Assembly: GCA_902362375.1 (NCBI GenBank)
Contig: CABIVS010000009.1
Coordinates: 263,177-290,341 of the forward strand
Reading direction: 5' to 3'
DNA: 27,165 nt
From: Bacteroidaceae bacterium
Lineage (GTDB): Bacteria; Bacteroidota; Bacteroidia; Bacteroidales; Bacteroidaceae
Positions within the stretch are counted from its first letter, which is position 1. Each line of letters begins with the position of its first letter. Position numbers and translations under genes: made by a program. Below the pieces are notes generated by a model. It saw only the letters and a program-made list of their open reading frames with translations. It did no database searches and had not been told where the DNA came from. This document shows, one piece after another, positions 7,812-15,087 of this stretch.

Positions 7812-8397
7812 ATTAAACAGAATACTTCTGGCAACGGTGTTGCTGCTCTGTAGCATCCTCTGGCTGCAGCACCGGCGGACAATACGCCTCACGGAAGAAC
7901 GCGACCGATTCCGCATGAACAGCACCGCACTGCTTTCCGATGTGAAGCGGATGCAGATCGATTCAGCGACGATGGTCCTCGATGCCAAGGCATTGCGGCT
8001 GACTATAGATGAGTATAAAGAGTTCCGTGCCAAGGATGCCGAGACCATCGAAAGGCTAGGCGTGAAAATCAGGAACCTCGAAGTGGCTGCACGGCATGAA
8101 GTCGAAGTGAAAGCCCCGATAGATGCCGCCATCCGTGACACGCTCATTATCCGTGATACCGTTCCACTGCTGCGGCAGAAGGTGGAGATGGTTACACCGT
8201 ATATCCAACTTACCGGGTTGATCGAGAACAAACGGCTCAAAGGCGACATCAAAGTTCCGGTAACCCTCAATCAGGCGGTTTGGGTAGAATACAAGGGATG
8301 GTGGTTCTGGAAGCGTGTAAAGGCTATCCATCAGTCCATTTCCAGTGACAACCCGTATGTGGAAATCAGGTATTCGGAATATATACGCATACAGTGA
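7804..8397 (+). CDS. Membrane-anchored periplasmic coiled-coil protein, last gene of the phage-like operon
   Basis: 197 residues from ATG 7804; an upstream open frame to 7684 lies inside the previous gene. A membrane anchor at about 4-19 (LNRILLATVLLLCSIL) is followed by a long coiled coil to about residue 110. A smaller C-terminal domain includes IRDTVPLLRQKVEMVTPY and VWVEYKGWWFWKRVKAI. It resembles a family common at the lysis/late end of Bacteroidales prophages. A Rz-type spanin role is possible but not shown, and no recognised catalytic motif is present. A strong hairpin terminator follows, so this ends the transcript that began before the window. Confidence 0.65.
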   Translation: MSRLNRILLATVLLLCSILWLQHRRTIRLTEERDRFRMNSTALLSDVKRMQIDSATMVLDAKALRLTIDEYKEFRAKDAETIERLGVKIRNLEVAARHEVEVKAPIDAAIRDTLIIRDTVPLLRQKVEMVTPYIQLTGLIENKRLKGDIKVPVTLNQAVWVEYKGWWFWKRVKAIHQSISSDNPYVEIRYSEYIRIQ

Positions 8398-8421
8398 AAG
8401 AACATGTGTCTTTTATATGTG

Positions 8422-8459
8422 AAAAGTTCCTGTGACGCCGGTGCGCCAAGGGACTTTTT
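8422..8459 (+). terminator. Intrinsic terminator of the phage-like operon
   Basis: AAAAGTTCC (8422-8430) pairs with GGGACTTTT (8450-8458) with one G-U pair, and a T run follows. It lies 25 bases after the last gene of the operon. Confidence 0.75.
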
Positions 8460-8550
8460 GCTTTTAGATGTGTTAAAGGCAGATGAATATTCATGCAATG
8501 GTTTCCCCGGGATTAGTTTTCAGGTGAAAAATTAAATAACAGATATATTC

Positions 8551-8821
8551 ATGGCAACAATAAAAGTTAAATTCCGTGCCTCTTCCGTCGAGATGAAGGA
8601 AGGCTCGCTCTACTATCAAGTGATTCACAACCGTCTGGCAAGACAAGTACATACCGGCTACAAGCTTTTTCCCTCGGAATGGGATGCCGGCATTTCCGAG
8701 ATCGTGATGGATTCCGGCACGGAAGGGGGGGCGCAGGAATTACCTGCTCTCCGTGAAGACTGCCCTAGCAGAAAACTTGTCCCGTTTGAGAAGCATCATC
8801 GCACAGCAGGGATGTTTTTAG
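8551..8821 (+). pseudogene. Tyrosine recombinase, N-terminal remnant with frameshift and truncation
   Basis: The first 60 codons read like the arm-binding N-terminal domain of Bacteroidales tyrosine recombinases (MATIKVKFRASSVEMKEGSL, LYYQVIHNR, TGYKLFPSEWD). At a run of seven G (8725-8731) the frame is lost. One base fewer restores it as RRNYLLSVKTALAENLSRL and RSIIAQQG, but TAG at 8819-8821 then ends it. The core-binding and catalytic domains (R-H-R-Y) are absent downstream, so this cannot recombine DNA. It sits between the phage-like module and the lipoprotein array and could be the broken integrase of either. A sequencing slip in the G run cannot be excluded, but it would not repair the truncation. 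Confidence 0.8.
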
Positions 8822-8950
8822 AAAGCCTTTCAAGCTCCCGTCCGTGTTTCGAAACGATAAATATCTATGTATCTGACGCATGTATTGTCTCGTTCATCCA
8901 TAAACCCAAATCGGTTTCCCTTGCGGCATTTTCAAGTCTCTCAAGTAAGA

Positions 8951-9301
8951 CTATTGTTGTCTGTTTTCTTCACTTCTATTCCCTTTCTTGTCGATGTAAT
9001 ACCATTCGTCGCTTTTCCAATAGTGGTATTCTCCGTCCGAACCCGGCACTTCTTTCATTTCTCCCTTGTCGGTTACTTTTGCCTTGCCGTTCTCGAATGG
9101 GAAGCCGAAGGCGAAGCGGGGCTTGATGACCGTCCTGCCGCTTTCGTCCGCGTACCCGATACGCCCTCGCTTGTCCACGATACGGTACAATCCCTCGCTG
9201 ACATAATCGTTGCCATTGTCACATTGAAACACGCCGTAGTGTTTCATGGAACTGCAACCGCATAATAACATTATCACAATTATCGTTGGAATTTTGCTCA
9301 T
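8951..9301 (-). CDS. WG-repeat lipoprotein
   Basis: 116 residues. A lipoprotein signal peptide (IPTIIVIMLLCGC, acylated Cys at 15) is followed by about one WG-type repeat, YRIVDKRGRIGYADESGRTV then IKPRFAFGFPFENGKAKV. This repeat builds small beta modules in secreted or surface proteins of Bacteroidetes. The C-terminal KSDEWYYIDKKGN looks like a second, partial unit. It is alone on its strand near the recombinase remnant. Several array neighbours are also lipoproteins or membrane proteins, which fits an envelope immunity-type role, but that is inference. Confidence 0.75.
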   Translation of the reverse strand: MSKIPTIIVIMLLCGCSSMKHYGVFQCDNGNDYVSEGLYRIVDKRGRIGYADESGRTVIKPRFAFGFPFENGKAKVTDKGEMKEVPGSDGEYHYWKSDEWYYIDKKGNRSEENRQQ

Positions 9302-9351
9302 TGTCTAAATTTTAAAATATCAGAACCATAAACTATTACCATTCTTCCCGC

Positions 9352-9747
9352 TCATTGATACACAAAGAAAAGCCAATAGGCTATGCCCAAATTAATCAGA
9401 AACAGACCAAGCGGCAATAGTAACTGAAGCCAGAAATAGTTTTTATCCTTTCTTTCAGGATAAAGGCGGTAATAGGCACGCTCCCGCGCTTTGGTAAAGT
9501 ACTTCTTTTCAATCTTTGAATACACCTCTACTGCTGCCCAGACCAAGCCGACAGACAAAGCTGACGGCAGCCACAACGGTATTACCCAGTATAGGAATCT
9601 TATTATAAGAAGCGAAGGGACAACAGCGAAAACCCACAAGAAGATAGCATCCAACGGCATAGACCACCTGTTGTGGATGCGTCGTATGCGACCCGCATAA
9701 TACAGGTGGTCTATTATGCTGAACTTATATTTCCGTTTGAAAGCCAT
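9352..9747 (-). CDS. Small membrane protein, copy 1 of a repeated family
   Basis: 131 residues, not recognised by name. It starts with a basic segment and KYKFSIIDHLYYAGRI, then two membrane helices at about 35-75, a cytosolic stretch with ARERAYYRLYPERKDK, and a C-terminal hydrophobic segment (LQLLLPLGLFLINLG). The same order appears in the proteins at 10788-11183 and 11597-12427 and in the fragment at 20069-20173. It is divergent from the gene at 9883. A likely -7 box, TATTTTTG on this strand (9773-9766), lies upstream. Confidence 0.7.
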   Translation of the reverse strand: MAFKRKYKFSIIDHLYYAGRIRRIHNRWSMPLDAIFLWVFAVVPSLLIIRFLYWVIPLWLPSALSVGLVWAAVEVYSKIEKKYFTKARERAYYRLYPERKDKNYFWLQLLLPLGLFLINLGIAYWLFFVYQ

Positions 9748-9765
9748 AGCTGATTTCCATTTTTA

Positions 9766-9773
9766 CAAAAATA
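9766..9773 (-). promoter_or_regulatory. Bacteroidetes -7 box for the gene at 9352-9747
   Basis: TATTTTTG on the - strand fits TAnnTTTG and lies 19 bases before the start codon. A TTTG at 9793-9790 is a possible -33 element, but the 16-base spacer is shorter than the usual 19-21. Confidence 0.5.
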
Positions 9774-9850
9774 CTGTTTTTACGGCAGACAAAGAGCATC
9801 CGGCACATTGTTTTTCGGCATAACGTGGTGATTGAGTGGACGAAAAACAT

Positions 9851-9858
9851 TATTTTTG
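9851..9858 (+). promoter_or_regulatory. Bacteroidetes -7 box for the gene at 9883
   Basis: TATTTTTG followed by CG fits TAnnTTTG and lies 24 bases before the ATG at 9883. No good -33 TTTG at the right spacing was found. Confidence 0.5.
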
Positions 9859-9882
9859 CGTTCGGAATCACGATTATCGGCT

Positions 9883-10491
9883 ATGGCGAGTAGATTTCTG
9901 CAAGTATTATTGTCGGCAACTGTAGTGGCTTTCATTGCCGTAGGGTGTGGCAACAGAGGTTTCAATCCTCCGTCTGACGAGGATATGATTCATAATTTCT
10001 ATGCCCATGAAGATGCGTTTAATGAAATAACCGAAATTCTGTTGAATTGCCCGTATGGCGACATTTACCCTCCGTTCTATCCAATCGGGAGCGCAACGGA
10101 TTCATTGTGTTTGTCAAGTCTTGGCAATGAAAAATGCACGCGTCTTGATTCCCTGCTTGCATCGGTGGGTGGTAGGAGATTGTATTTCAAAAGCCGGCAT
10201 ACTTTGTGGCAGATTGAACATGGCGATTTTAGCTCAATTCCTCCCATTGAGGAACTGCCCGACACCATTGTTCCAAGCATCTCTATCATTTACTATTCTG
10301 CCGGTTGGTCTGTCGGGCCGAGTGTGGACAAGCAGTATGCTTACAGGTTCGCGGAGGACTCAACCTATGCGGTCAATTGGGAACTGAACGACCTGATTGA
10401 GCTTGTTAGGAATGATCCGGATGCACCGGGCGGTATGGCATCAAGACACATTGAGGGCGATTGGTATATTGAATTATGGTATGACAAATGA
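9883..10491 (+). CDS. Lipoprotein of a family present in both array halves (PPSDEDMI type), copy 1
   Basis: 202 residues from ATG 9883. An open frame extends to a TTG at 9832, but that start would precede the -7 box. A lipoprotein signal peptide (LLSATVVAFIAVGC) is followed by NPPSDEDMIHNFYAHEDAF, NEITEILLNC and a C-terminal GDWYIELWYD. The protein at 22950-23540 has the same landmarks (PPSDEEMIRHFATHEAAF, GWYIELDHLR). No catalytic motif is seen. Export and anchoring to a membrane are expected. It leads a three-gene + strand operon with the next two membrane proteins. Confidence 0.75.
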   Translation: MASRFLQVLLSATVVAFIAVGCGNRGFNPPSDEDMIHNFYAHEDAFNEITEILLNCPYGDIYPPFYPIGSATDSLCLSSLGNEKCTRLDSLLASVGGRRLYFKSRHTLWQIEHGDFSSIPPIEELPDTIVPSISIIYYSAGWSVGPSVDKQYAYRFAEDSTYAVNWELNDLIELVRNDPDAPGGMASRHIEGDWYIELWYDK

Positions 10492-10501
10492 TAATTATGC
10501 A

Positions 10502-10783
10502 ATGAAAGTTACCGATATATACGAAGCTATGAACAGCAAGGCGGAAGCGTTTTTCGAGTGGTTGCAGGCTCACCCTAAATACGGGTTGCTGTTTGGTGTC
10601 GGGTTGCTTGCCCTATGGCTTGCAGGGTTGCTGTTCCGTTGGAAATGGGCATGTGAGTGGCAGTTTCATGGAAAGCTATGGTTCTTTGATGATTGCAAAC
10701 CCGAAACACGCCGACGGATTAAGATAGTGCTGGTCAGCGTTCTGATTATCCTCATATTGGTCGATTTCTTTGTATGGAGGTGA
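10502..10783 (+). CDS. Small two-helix membrane protein
   Basis: 93 residues from ATG 10502; an alternative ATG at 10481 would overlap the previous stop. Two membrane segments at about 28-43 (YGLLFGVGLLALWLAGLLF) and 73-90 (IKIVLVSVLIILILVDFF) flank a cytosolic or periplasmic loop, ACEWQFHGKLWFFDDCK. Not recognised. Its position between a lipoprotein and a membrane-family gene in one operon suggests a shared envelope function. Confidence 0.65.
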   Translation: MKVTDIYEAMNSKAEAFFEWLQAHPKYGLLFGVGLLALWLAGLLFRWKWACEWQFHGKLWFFDDCKPETRRRIKIVLVSVLIILILVDFFVWR

Positions 10784-10787
10784 GAGC

Positions 10788-11183
10788 ATGGATAAGGACA
10801 ATCGCAAATACCGGTTCTGCTTCATCGACTATATGTGGTATGTAGCCGAAAAATGGAGCGAGCGAGAGCATAACAATCTCAATGGGAGAATGTTGCTTTT
10901 CCTATGCTGGCTGTTTGCCATAACCATACCGCTTGGAATACCGCTACTATTTCGCCTTTTCAGTTGGATAATTGCTTTTGCCATAGTAATGATTCTTTGC
11001 TTTCTTCCCGACTTATTTTGCCAGCTCCGTTACACAGCCGGGCGGCGTGAAGCGCTCCGTAAATATTACGGAAAGATGAAACACTCCGGCAGGAAGCTCG
11101 CCAAAATAGTCCTTATCGTCATCGCCCTGACCGTAGCGAATTTCCCACTAATGTTTCACTTCGGATTTATACATTGGGCATGA
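10788..11183 (+). CDS. Small membrane protein, copy 2 of a repeated family
   Basis: 131 residues from ATG 10788, with GGAGG 5 bases upstream. It starts with KYRFCFIDYMWYVAEKW, has paired membrane helices at about 35-80, then AGRREALRKYYGKMKHSGRK, and a last hydrophobic helix (IVLIVIALTVANFPLMF). Each block corresponds to one in the proteins at 9352-9747 and 11597-12427. Its end overlaps the convergent gene at 11167 by 17 bases. Confidence 0.7.
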   Translation: MDKDNRKYRFCFIDYMWYVAEKWSEREHNNLNGRMLLFLCWLFAITIPLGIPLLFRLFSWIIAFAIVMILCFLPDLFCQLRYTAGRREALRKYYGKMKHSGRKLAKIVLIVIALTVANFPLMFHFGFIHWA

Positions 11184-11583
11184 CAATGCCTGCCACTACC
11201 GCCACTGCAATGACAACGGCATAGTACACCTCTATCGCCTTTTTCCAATATAGAGGACGCAAATCAAGTTCTTCTCGGATTTCCATTCTCCAATCAGAAG
11301 GTTTGAACTGAAATCCGGAGATGCACCATGCTGCGACAACCGCCCATCCGATCAATATGCCGGTAACTATTTTCTGACCGTTATTCGGGTCGTCTTTTAG
11401 CGTAAGTAATGCCACCAAAATTAATGAGAGATAGGGAAGTCCAATTATCCCACCAGCCCGACGCTCCACCCAATCATGCCCCCCTTTCCTTCGCAGCATA
11501 TCGTAGGCAAGGATGTATGCGGTTTTATGTATCATCGCAATCAAGCGAAATAAATGAGGTCTTCCTGTTTCTGCTCTTTTCAT
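11167..11583 (-). CDS. Hypothetical membrane protein
   Basis: 138 residues. Three hydrophobic stretches at about 46-62 (IIGLPYLSLILVALLTL), 73-91 (VTGILIGWAVVAAWCISGF) and 119-137 (YYAVVIAVAVVAGIVM) are separated by charged loops. It lacks the aromatic DY N-terminal signature of the neighbouring repeated family, so it is probably a separate family. The start could also be Met 17. It is 13 bases downstream of the gene at 11597-12427 on the same strand and is likely co-transcribed with it. Confidence 0.65.
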   Translation of the reverse strand: MKRAETGRPHLFRLIAMIHKTAYILAYDMLRRKGGHDWVERRAGGIIGLPYLSLILVALLTLKDDPNNGQKIVTGILIGWAVVAAWCISGFQFKPSDWRMEIREELDLRPLYWKKAIEVYYAVVIAVAVVAGIVMPNV

Positions 11584-11596
11584 ACTTTTGTAGGTT

Positions 11597-12427
11597 TTAA
11601 AATTCCGTATCTTCCGTCCATTCCAGAGAGTCCACCGGACAAAGCCCGGTGTTTCTCACCTCGTACCACCCGGTCAGCAGTACCCTTATGCTGTCCGGCG
11701 TATATCCCTTGACCCATGTACATTCGACAAACTTCTGGCTGCCGTCTTGGATTTCATCAAAGGTGGCATGGTTCAATAGCCCTACACGGAACTCTCCTCC
11801 CATATCTTCCTCCCTTACCTGCATGACATAGACCGGTTGCCCGTATCGGGATGTGCGACCGTCCTGATTAATCAGATATTGCAAGGCTTCGCTGGGTACT
11901 TCCTGACGGGCTCCTACCGTGATATGCAGCGCAAGGTAATCCCTCCACCTTTGCGGAACTTCCGTCCGTGTGTTCTCCACCGGCTCCGCCTTGCGCCCGT
12001 CTATCCGCATCAGTGTGCTTGGCAACAGGTACATTTCGGCAATCATCAGAAAGCCGAGGGAGAACAGGAAGAAGTAACATCTGAAGGGGCTGAACCTGCG
12101 TCCCTCATAGTGCTGCATGACCGCTTCCCTTCGTGAAAACGGGTATATCCGACCATTCGATAGATAGTGGAGAATTGCGACGATTCCGGCTATCATGGCG
12201 ACTGTAAACCACTCAAATACCGTGGAGTCGAAAAGGAAATGAGCGGTTGTAAGGAAGATCGGCTCATAGATAAATATCATGATGCAAAGCATCAGCATGG
12301 ACTCCCCGTCGGGGCGTCTTGGCTCGCCCTTGTAATGCCTCTGTGCCATTTCTCCCAACCAGAACAGGTAGTCGAAGAAATAATAGCGCCGTTGTCGTTC
12401 TTGCTCCTTATAGTCCCGTTTCTTCAT
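11597..12427 (-). CDS. Membrane protein with extracytoplasmic domain, copy 3 of a repeated family
   Basis: 276 residues. The N-terminus YYFFDYLFWLGEMAQ, two helices at about 44-90, SRREAVMQHYEGRRFSPFR and a helix at about 117-138 match the family of 9352-9747 and 10788-11183. It then adds about 135 residues of extracytoplasmic domain without Cys pairs or catalytic motifs recognised (QEVPSEALQYLINQDGR, VYVMQVREEDMGGEFRVG). The first 100 bases are nearly repeated at 20069-20173, where an IS cuts them off. The hairpin element at 12437-12476 lies just upstream. Confidence 0.7.
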   Translation of the reverse strand: MKKRDYKEQERQRRYYFFDYLFWLGEMAQRHYKGEPRRPDGESMLMLCIMIFIYEPIFLTTAHFLFDSTVFEWFTVAMIAGIVAILHYLSNGRIYPFSRREAVMQHYEGRRFSPFRCYFFLFSLGFLMIAEMYLLPSTLMRIDGRKAEPVENTRTEVPQRWRDYLALHITVGARQEVPSEALQYLINQDGRTSRYGQPVYVMQVREEDMGGEFRVGLLNHATFDEIQDGSQKFVECTWVKGYTPDSIRVLLTGWYEVRNTGLCPVDSLEWTEDTEF

Positions 12428-12436
12428 TCTAAATAT

Positions 12437-12476
12437 AATATTTGGTGGCTAACCGACCTTTAGGGGAGGTTACGCC
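12437..12476 (-). repeat. Structured intergenic element, copy A
   Basis: Reading the + strand: ATAATATTTGGTGG, then GGCTAACC (12447-12454) pairing with GGTTACGCC (12468-12476, one bulged base), with TTTAGGGG in the loop. It lies 10-49 bases upstream of the start codon at 12427. Other copies at 24.2-27.1 kb share the layout but differ in arm sequence. Confidence 0.6.
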
Positions 12477-12531
12477 GTTTGCTATCTACCGTTGTTTGAT
12501 TTCTTTCGTTTAATATGTCTTTGATTAATTC

Positions 12532-12656
12532 CGGTACAGAAACAAAACGTACCGAAAGACGGAAACAGGATTTATTTCGGTACGCTTCCCCGATCGGTAC
12601 AAAAAACACGCAAAAAACGAAAAATACTACTTTTAGTATTTTAGTATATTAGTTTT
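12532..12656. promoter_or_regulatory. Repeat-rich control region of the partition operon (candidate operator/centromere)
   Basis: Four CGGTAC(A/G) sites lie at 12532, 12548 (inverted), 12578 and 12595. The middle two form a 10-base inverted repeat, CGTACCGAAA with TTTCGGTACG. Further in, an 8-base unit TTTTAGTA is repeated at 12631 and 12639 with a degenerate third copy at 12647, ending just before the -7 box. Such repeats upstream of parA usually bind the partner DNA-binding protein for autorepression and as partition site. Binding is inferred. Confidence 0.55.
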
Positions 12657-12660
12657 TGAC

Positions 12661-12668
12661 TATATTTG
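12661..12668 (+). promoter_or_regulatory. Bacteroidetes -7 box of the parA operon
   Basis: TATATTTG followed by CG fits TAnnTTTG and lies 32 bases before the parA ATG. No clean TTTG -33 box is present; the TTTTAGTA repeats occupy that place. Confidence 0.6.
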
Positions 12669-12700
12669 CGGACATGACAACCATTTAAAAAACTGAATTT

Positions 12701-13459
12701 ATGAGCAAAGCAAAAGTAATCTCCGTATTGAATCACAAAGGGGGAGTAGGAAAGACCACAACCACGATCAACCTGGGCGGCGCGTTACGTCAAAAAGGGT
12801 ACAAGGTTCTTTTGATCGACCTTGACGGACAAGCCAACCTGACTGAATCGCTGGGCTTCTCTGCGGAGCTTCCCCAAACGATCTACGGTGCGATGAAAGG
12901 CGAATACGACCTGCCGATCTACGAGCATAAGGACGGCCTTAGCGTCGTTCCCTCCTGCCTGGATCTCTCGGCCGTTGAAACGGAGTTAATCAACGAGGCC
13001 GGGCGGGAACTTATCTTAGCCCACCTTATCAAGGGCCAAAAGGAGAAATTCGATTATATCCTGATCGACTGTCCCCCCTCGCTGTCGCTGCTCACGCTTA
13101 ACGCACTGACGGCCTCGGATCGGCTGATTATCCCGGTTCAGGCTCAATTCCTGGCAATGCGTGGAATGGCCAAACTTATGCAGGTCGTCCACAAGGTGCA
13201 GCAACGTTTGAACTCGGATCTTTCGATAGCCGGGGTTCTGATAACCCAGTACGACGGAAGAAAGAACCTGAACAAGAGCGTTTCGGAACTGGTACAGGAA
13301 ACATTCCAGGGCAAAGTGTTCAGCACCCATATACGCAACGCCATTACGCTGGCCGAAGCCCCGACACAAGGGCAGGATATTTTTCACTATGCCCCCAAAT
13401 CTGCCGGGGCAGAGGACTACGAAAAGGTATGTAACGAACTGCTAACAGAAATAAAGTAA
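12701..13459 (+). CDS. parA: ParA/Soj-family partition ATPase
   Basis: 252 residues. The deviant Walker A motif is NHKGGVGKTTTT (11-22), the A' region VLLIDLDGQANLTESLG starts near 35, and Walker B is YILIDCPPSLSLLTLNAL near 117. QFLAMRGMAKLM follows the ParA layout. There is no N-terminal helix-turn-helix, so this is the short (Ib/Soj-like) form. ParA-type ATPases form ATP-dependent patterns on DNA to segregate plasmids, conjugative elements or chromosomes. It is followed after 4 bases by a ribbon-helix-helix gene and preceded by repeats, a compact type Ib partition locus. No replication or transfer gene is adjacent, so it may be left over from an integrated plasmid or element. Confidence 0.9.
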   Translation: MSKAKVISVLNHKGGVGKTTTTINLGGALRQKGYKVLLIDLDGQANLTESLGFSAELPQTIYGAMKGEYDLPIYEHKDGLSVVPSCLDLSAVETELINEAGRELILAHLIKGQKEKFDYILIDCPPSLSLLTLNALTASDRLIIPVQAQFLAMRGMAKLMQVVHKVQQRLNSDLSIAGVLITQYDGRKNLNKSVSELVQETFQGKVFSTHIRNAITLAEAPTQGQDIFHYAPKSAGAEDYEKVCNELLTEIK

Positions 13460-13463
13460 CCAT

Positions 13464-13721
13464 ATGGCAAAGAAGAACGATTTAAAAAACAGTATGTCGG
13501 CCGGGCTGACCGGGGGATTAGACAGCCTGATCCAATCCACGGCCGGGCAAAAAGAGGCTCAAAAGCCGAAGAAAGCGAAAACCGTGCATTGTAATTTTGT
13601 CATGGACGAAACCTATCACCAGAACTTAAAGCTGATCGCGATCCGCAAAGGCGATTCGCTAAAATCGGTATTGCAAGAGGCTATATCTGACTACTTGGAT
13701 AAAAACAGTTCCCTGCTATAA
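13464..13721 (+). CDS. Small ribbon-helix-helix partition partner (ParB-analogue)
   Basis: 85 residues. A flexible N-terminal half rich in Gly/Lys (SAGLTGGLDSLIQST), which in type Ib systems stimulates the ParA ATPase, is followed by a ribbon-helix-helix fold at about 43-80: VHCNFVMDETYHQNLKLIAI, RKGDSLKSVLQEAISDYL. It would bind the upstream repeats as a dimer and link them to ParA. It lies 4 bases after parA and is co-transcribed. The role is inferred from size, fold and position, since this class has little sequence identity. Confidence 0.75.
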   Translation: MAKKNDLKNSMSAGLTGGLDSLIQSTAGQKEAQKPKKAKTVHCNFVMDETYHQNLKLIAIRKGDSLKSVLQEAISDYLDKNSSLL

Positions 13722-13828
13722 CAGCGTATCGGGAATATACAGGGCAAACACTCCACAAAAGAAATTCTCCAGGAAAAAGGTACGCAGAAAAGCAACCCTA
13801 CACATAAATTACAGATGATAAAAGCAAT

Positions 13829-13880
13829 AAAAAACCCGTTGGCAGGATTAATCTTGCGTATGTTTAACCTGCCAACGGGT
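13829..13880 (-). terminator. Intrinsic terminator of the fimbrillin operon
   Basis: ACCCGTTGGCAGG (13834-13846) and CCTGCCAACGGGT (13868-13880) form a perfect 13-base stem. On the - strand it is followed by a T run (13834-13829). It begins 29 bases past the end of the gene at 13909 and may also stop the oncoming parA transcript. Confidence 0.85.
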
Positions 13881-13908
13881 ACGATATTAATAAACGTTTG
13901 GATTAAGG

Positions 13909-15042
13909 TTAGACGTTTACGTCTTTATCTGCTTTATCTGCATTACCCCAGTCTGTTGTCTTTGCATCAAACTGGATCGGATTCAACACAGCCTCTCCCT
14001 GATCATTATAACCACCACCGAAAATCAACGTGTAGATATGACGCTTGCCCGCTACCCATGTATCTCCGAACGGAACATAAATTGTTTTGTATTCGCTTGC
14101 TGAACCCAACAGATAAGCTCCGGACTGCTGGATTTTGCAGGAGATCGACAGGTAACATTGCTTCGCTTCGTTGGCCTGCGTCGTGGTTTTGGTGGCTGTT
14201 TCGGAAACGTTCCAAGCAGTCAGCGTCTGTGGTCTATTCAGCATAGGAGTATCTGTGGTAATATCGGTAACTGTGGCATTACCATTGACCGTGATGTTTG
14301 CGTTTTGCACTACGGTTAAATTGTACAGATCTGATACACCACTTGGTAAATCATCAAGATCACTCCAACTCCCCGTTCCATCGGCTGCCGCAGGCAATGT
14401 GAAGACGCCGGCTATTTTGACATTATAAATCTTGATCTCCTTGATGTCCACCTGCATGTTAGCATATTCGGTCTTTGCTTTGAATACGACCTGTGACAGA
14501 ATATGTTTGAAATTAAATTTCACTATTCCGTTGTCCATGGCTTTTGTCCGGCCTTTGGCCATGGCATACATCACGTCGTAGTTTGGAACACCGTTTTTAT
14601 ACTCATCGCTGCAGGTATACCTTATCTTTTGAGAAGTCCCGTCGACTTCCCACATATAATTCGTCCACATGTCTGGACTAACCGTTCCGGGATTGAACGC
14701 GTAAAAGTCCAAAGCCTCGGTAGGCCAATAACGAAGATCGCCCGCATTTTTATAATCCCACTTATTATCTTTGTACACGATATTCACTCCGTCATGTCCA
14801 AATTCCGTGTCGACCTTTCCCATGAAGGCAGTACCATCCGCCGTAAAAGCGAACACGTCGAAATCGGTGTTCTTCAAGTTGGTGTTGGTAGTAGGGGTAG
14901 CCCTCGTTTCCGCCGCATTACTTAACACGTTAAAACCAATCGCATTCCGTGAGGAGGTTTCCACATTCGCAATCTCCTCTTCTGAGCAACTCATTAGTAG
15001 TACTCCAAAGATTGCCCAAAGCATTACTGTACTTTTTTTCAT
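13909..15042 (-). CDS. Fimbrillin-family (Mfa1/FimA-like) lipoprotein
   Basis: 377 residues from the Met at 15042. An upstream Met at 15069 would add nine residues before the signal peptide. The lipoprotein signal is MKKSTVMLWAIFGVLLMSC. A propeptide-like stretch follows (NAIGFNVLSNAAETRATPT), with an Arg in the place where fimbrillin precursors are trimmed. The body has typical fimbrillin traits: DFDVFAFTADGTAFMG, LRYWPTEALDFYAF, KFNFKHILSQVVFKAKT and ending with TLIFGGGYNDQG and TTDWGNADKAD. Such proteins polymerise on the surface into fimbriae by strand exchange. It is the last gene of a three-gene operon with DUF3575 and DUF5119 proteins. Confidence 0.85.
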   Translation of the reverse strand: MKKSTVMLWAIFGVLLMSCSEEEIANVETSSRNAIGFNVLSNAAETRATPTTNTNLKNTDFDVFAFTADGTAFMGKVDTEFGHDGVNIVYKDNKWDYKNAGDLRYWPTEALDFYAFNPGTVSPDMWTNYMWEVDGTSQKIRYTCSDEYKNGVPNYDVMYAMAKGRTKAMDNGIVKFNFKHILSQVVFKAKTEYANMQVDIKEIKIYNVKIAGVFTLPAAADGTGSWSDLDDLPSGVSDLYNLTVVQNANITVNGNATVTDITTDTPMLNRPQTLTAWNVSETATKTTTQANEAKQCYLSISCKIQQSGAYLLGSASEYKTIYVPFGDTWVAGKRHIYTLIFGGGYNDQGEAVLNPIQFDAKTTDWGNADKADKDVNV

Positions 15043-15087
15043 AAATAAAAACAATTTAAATTGATACATATAATTAACAAACTCGTA

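Noticed and set aside
8816..9265. + strand ORFs downstream of the recombinase remnant
   Set aside because: They are antisense to the WG-repeat lipoprotein, which has a good signal peptide and repeat; no recombinase motifs continue here.
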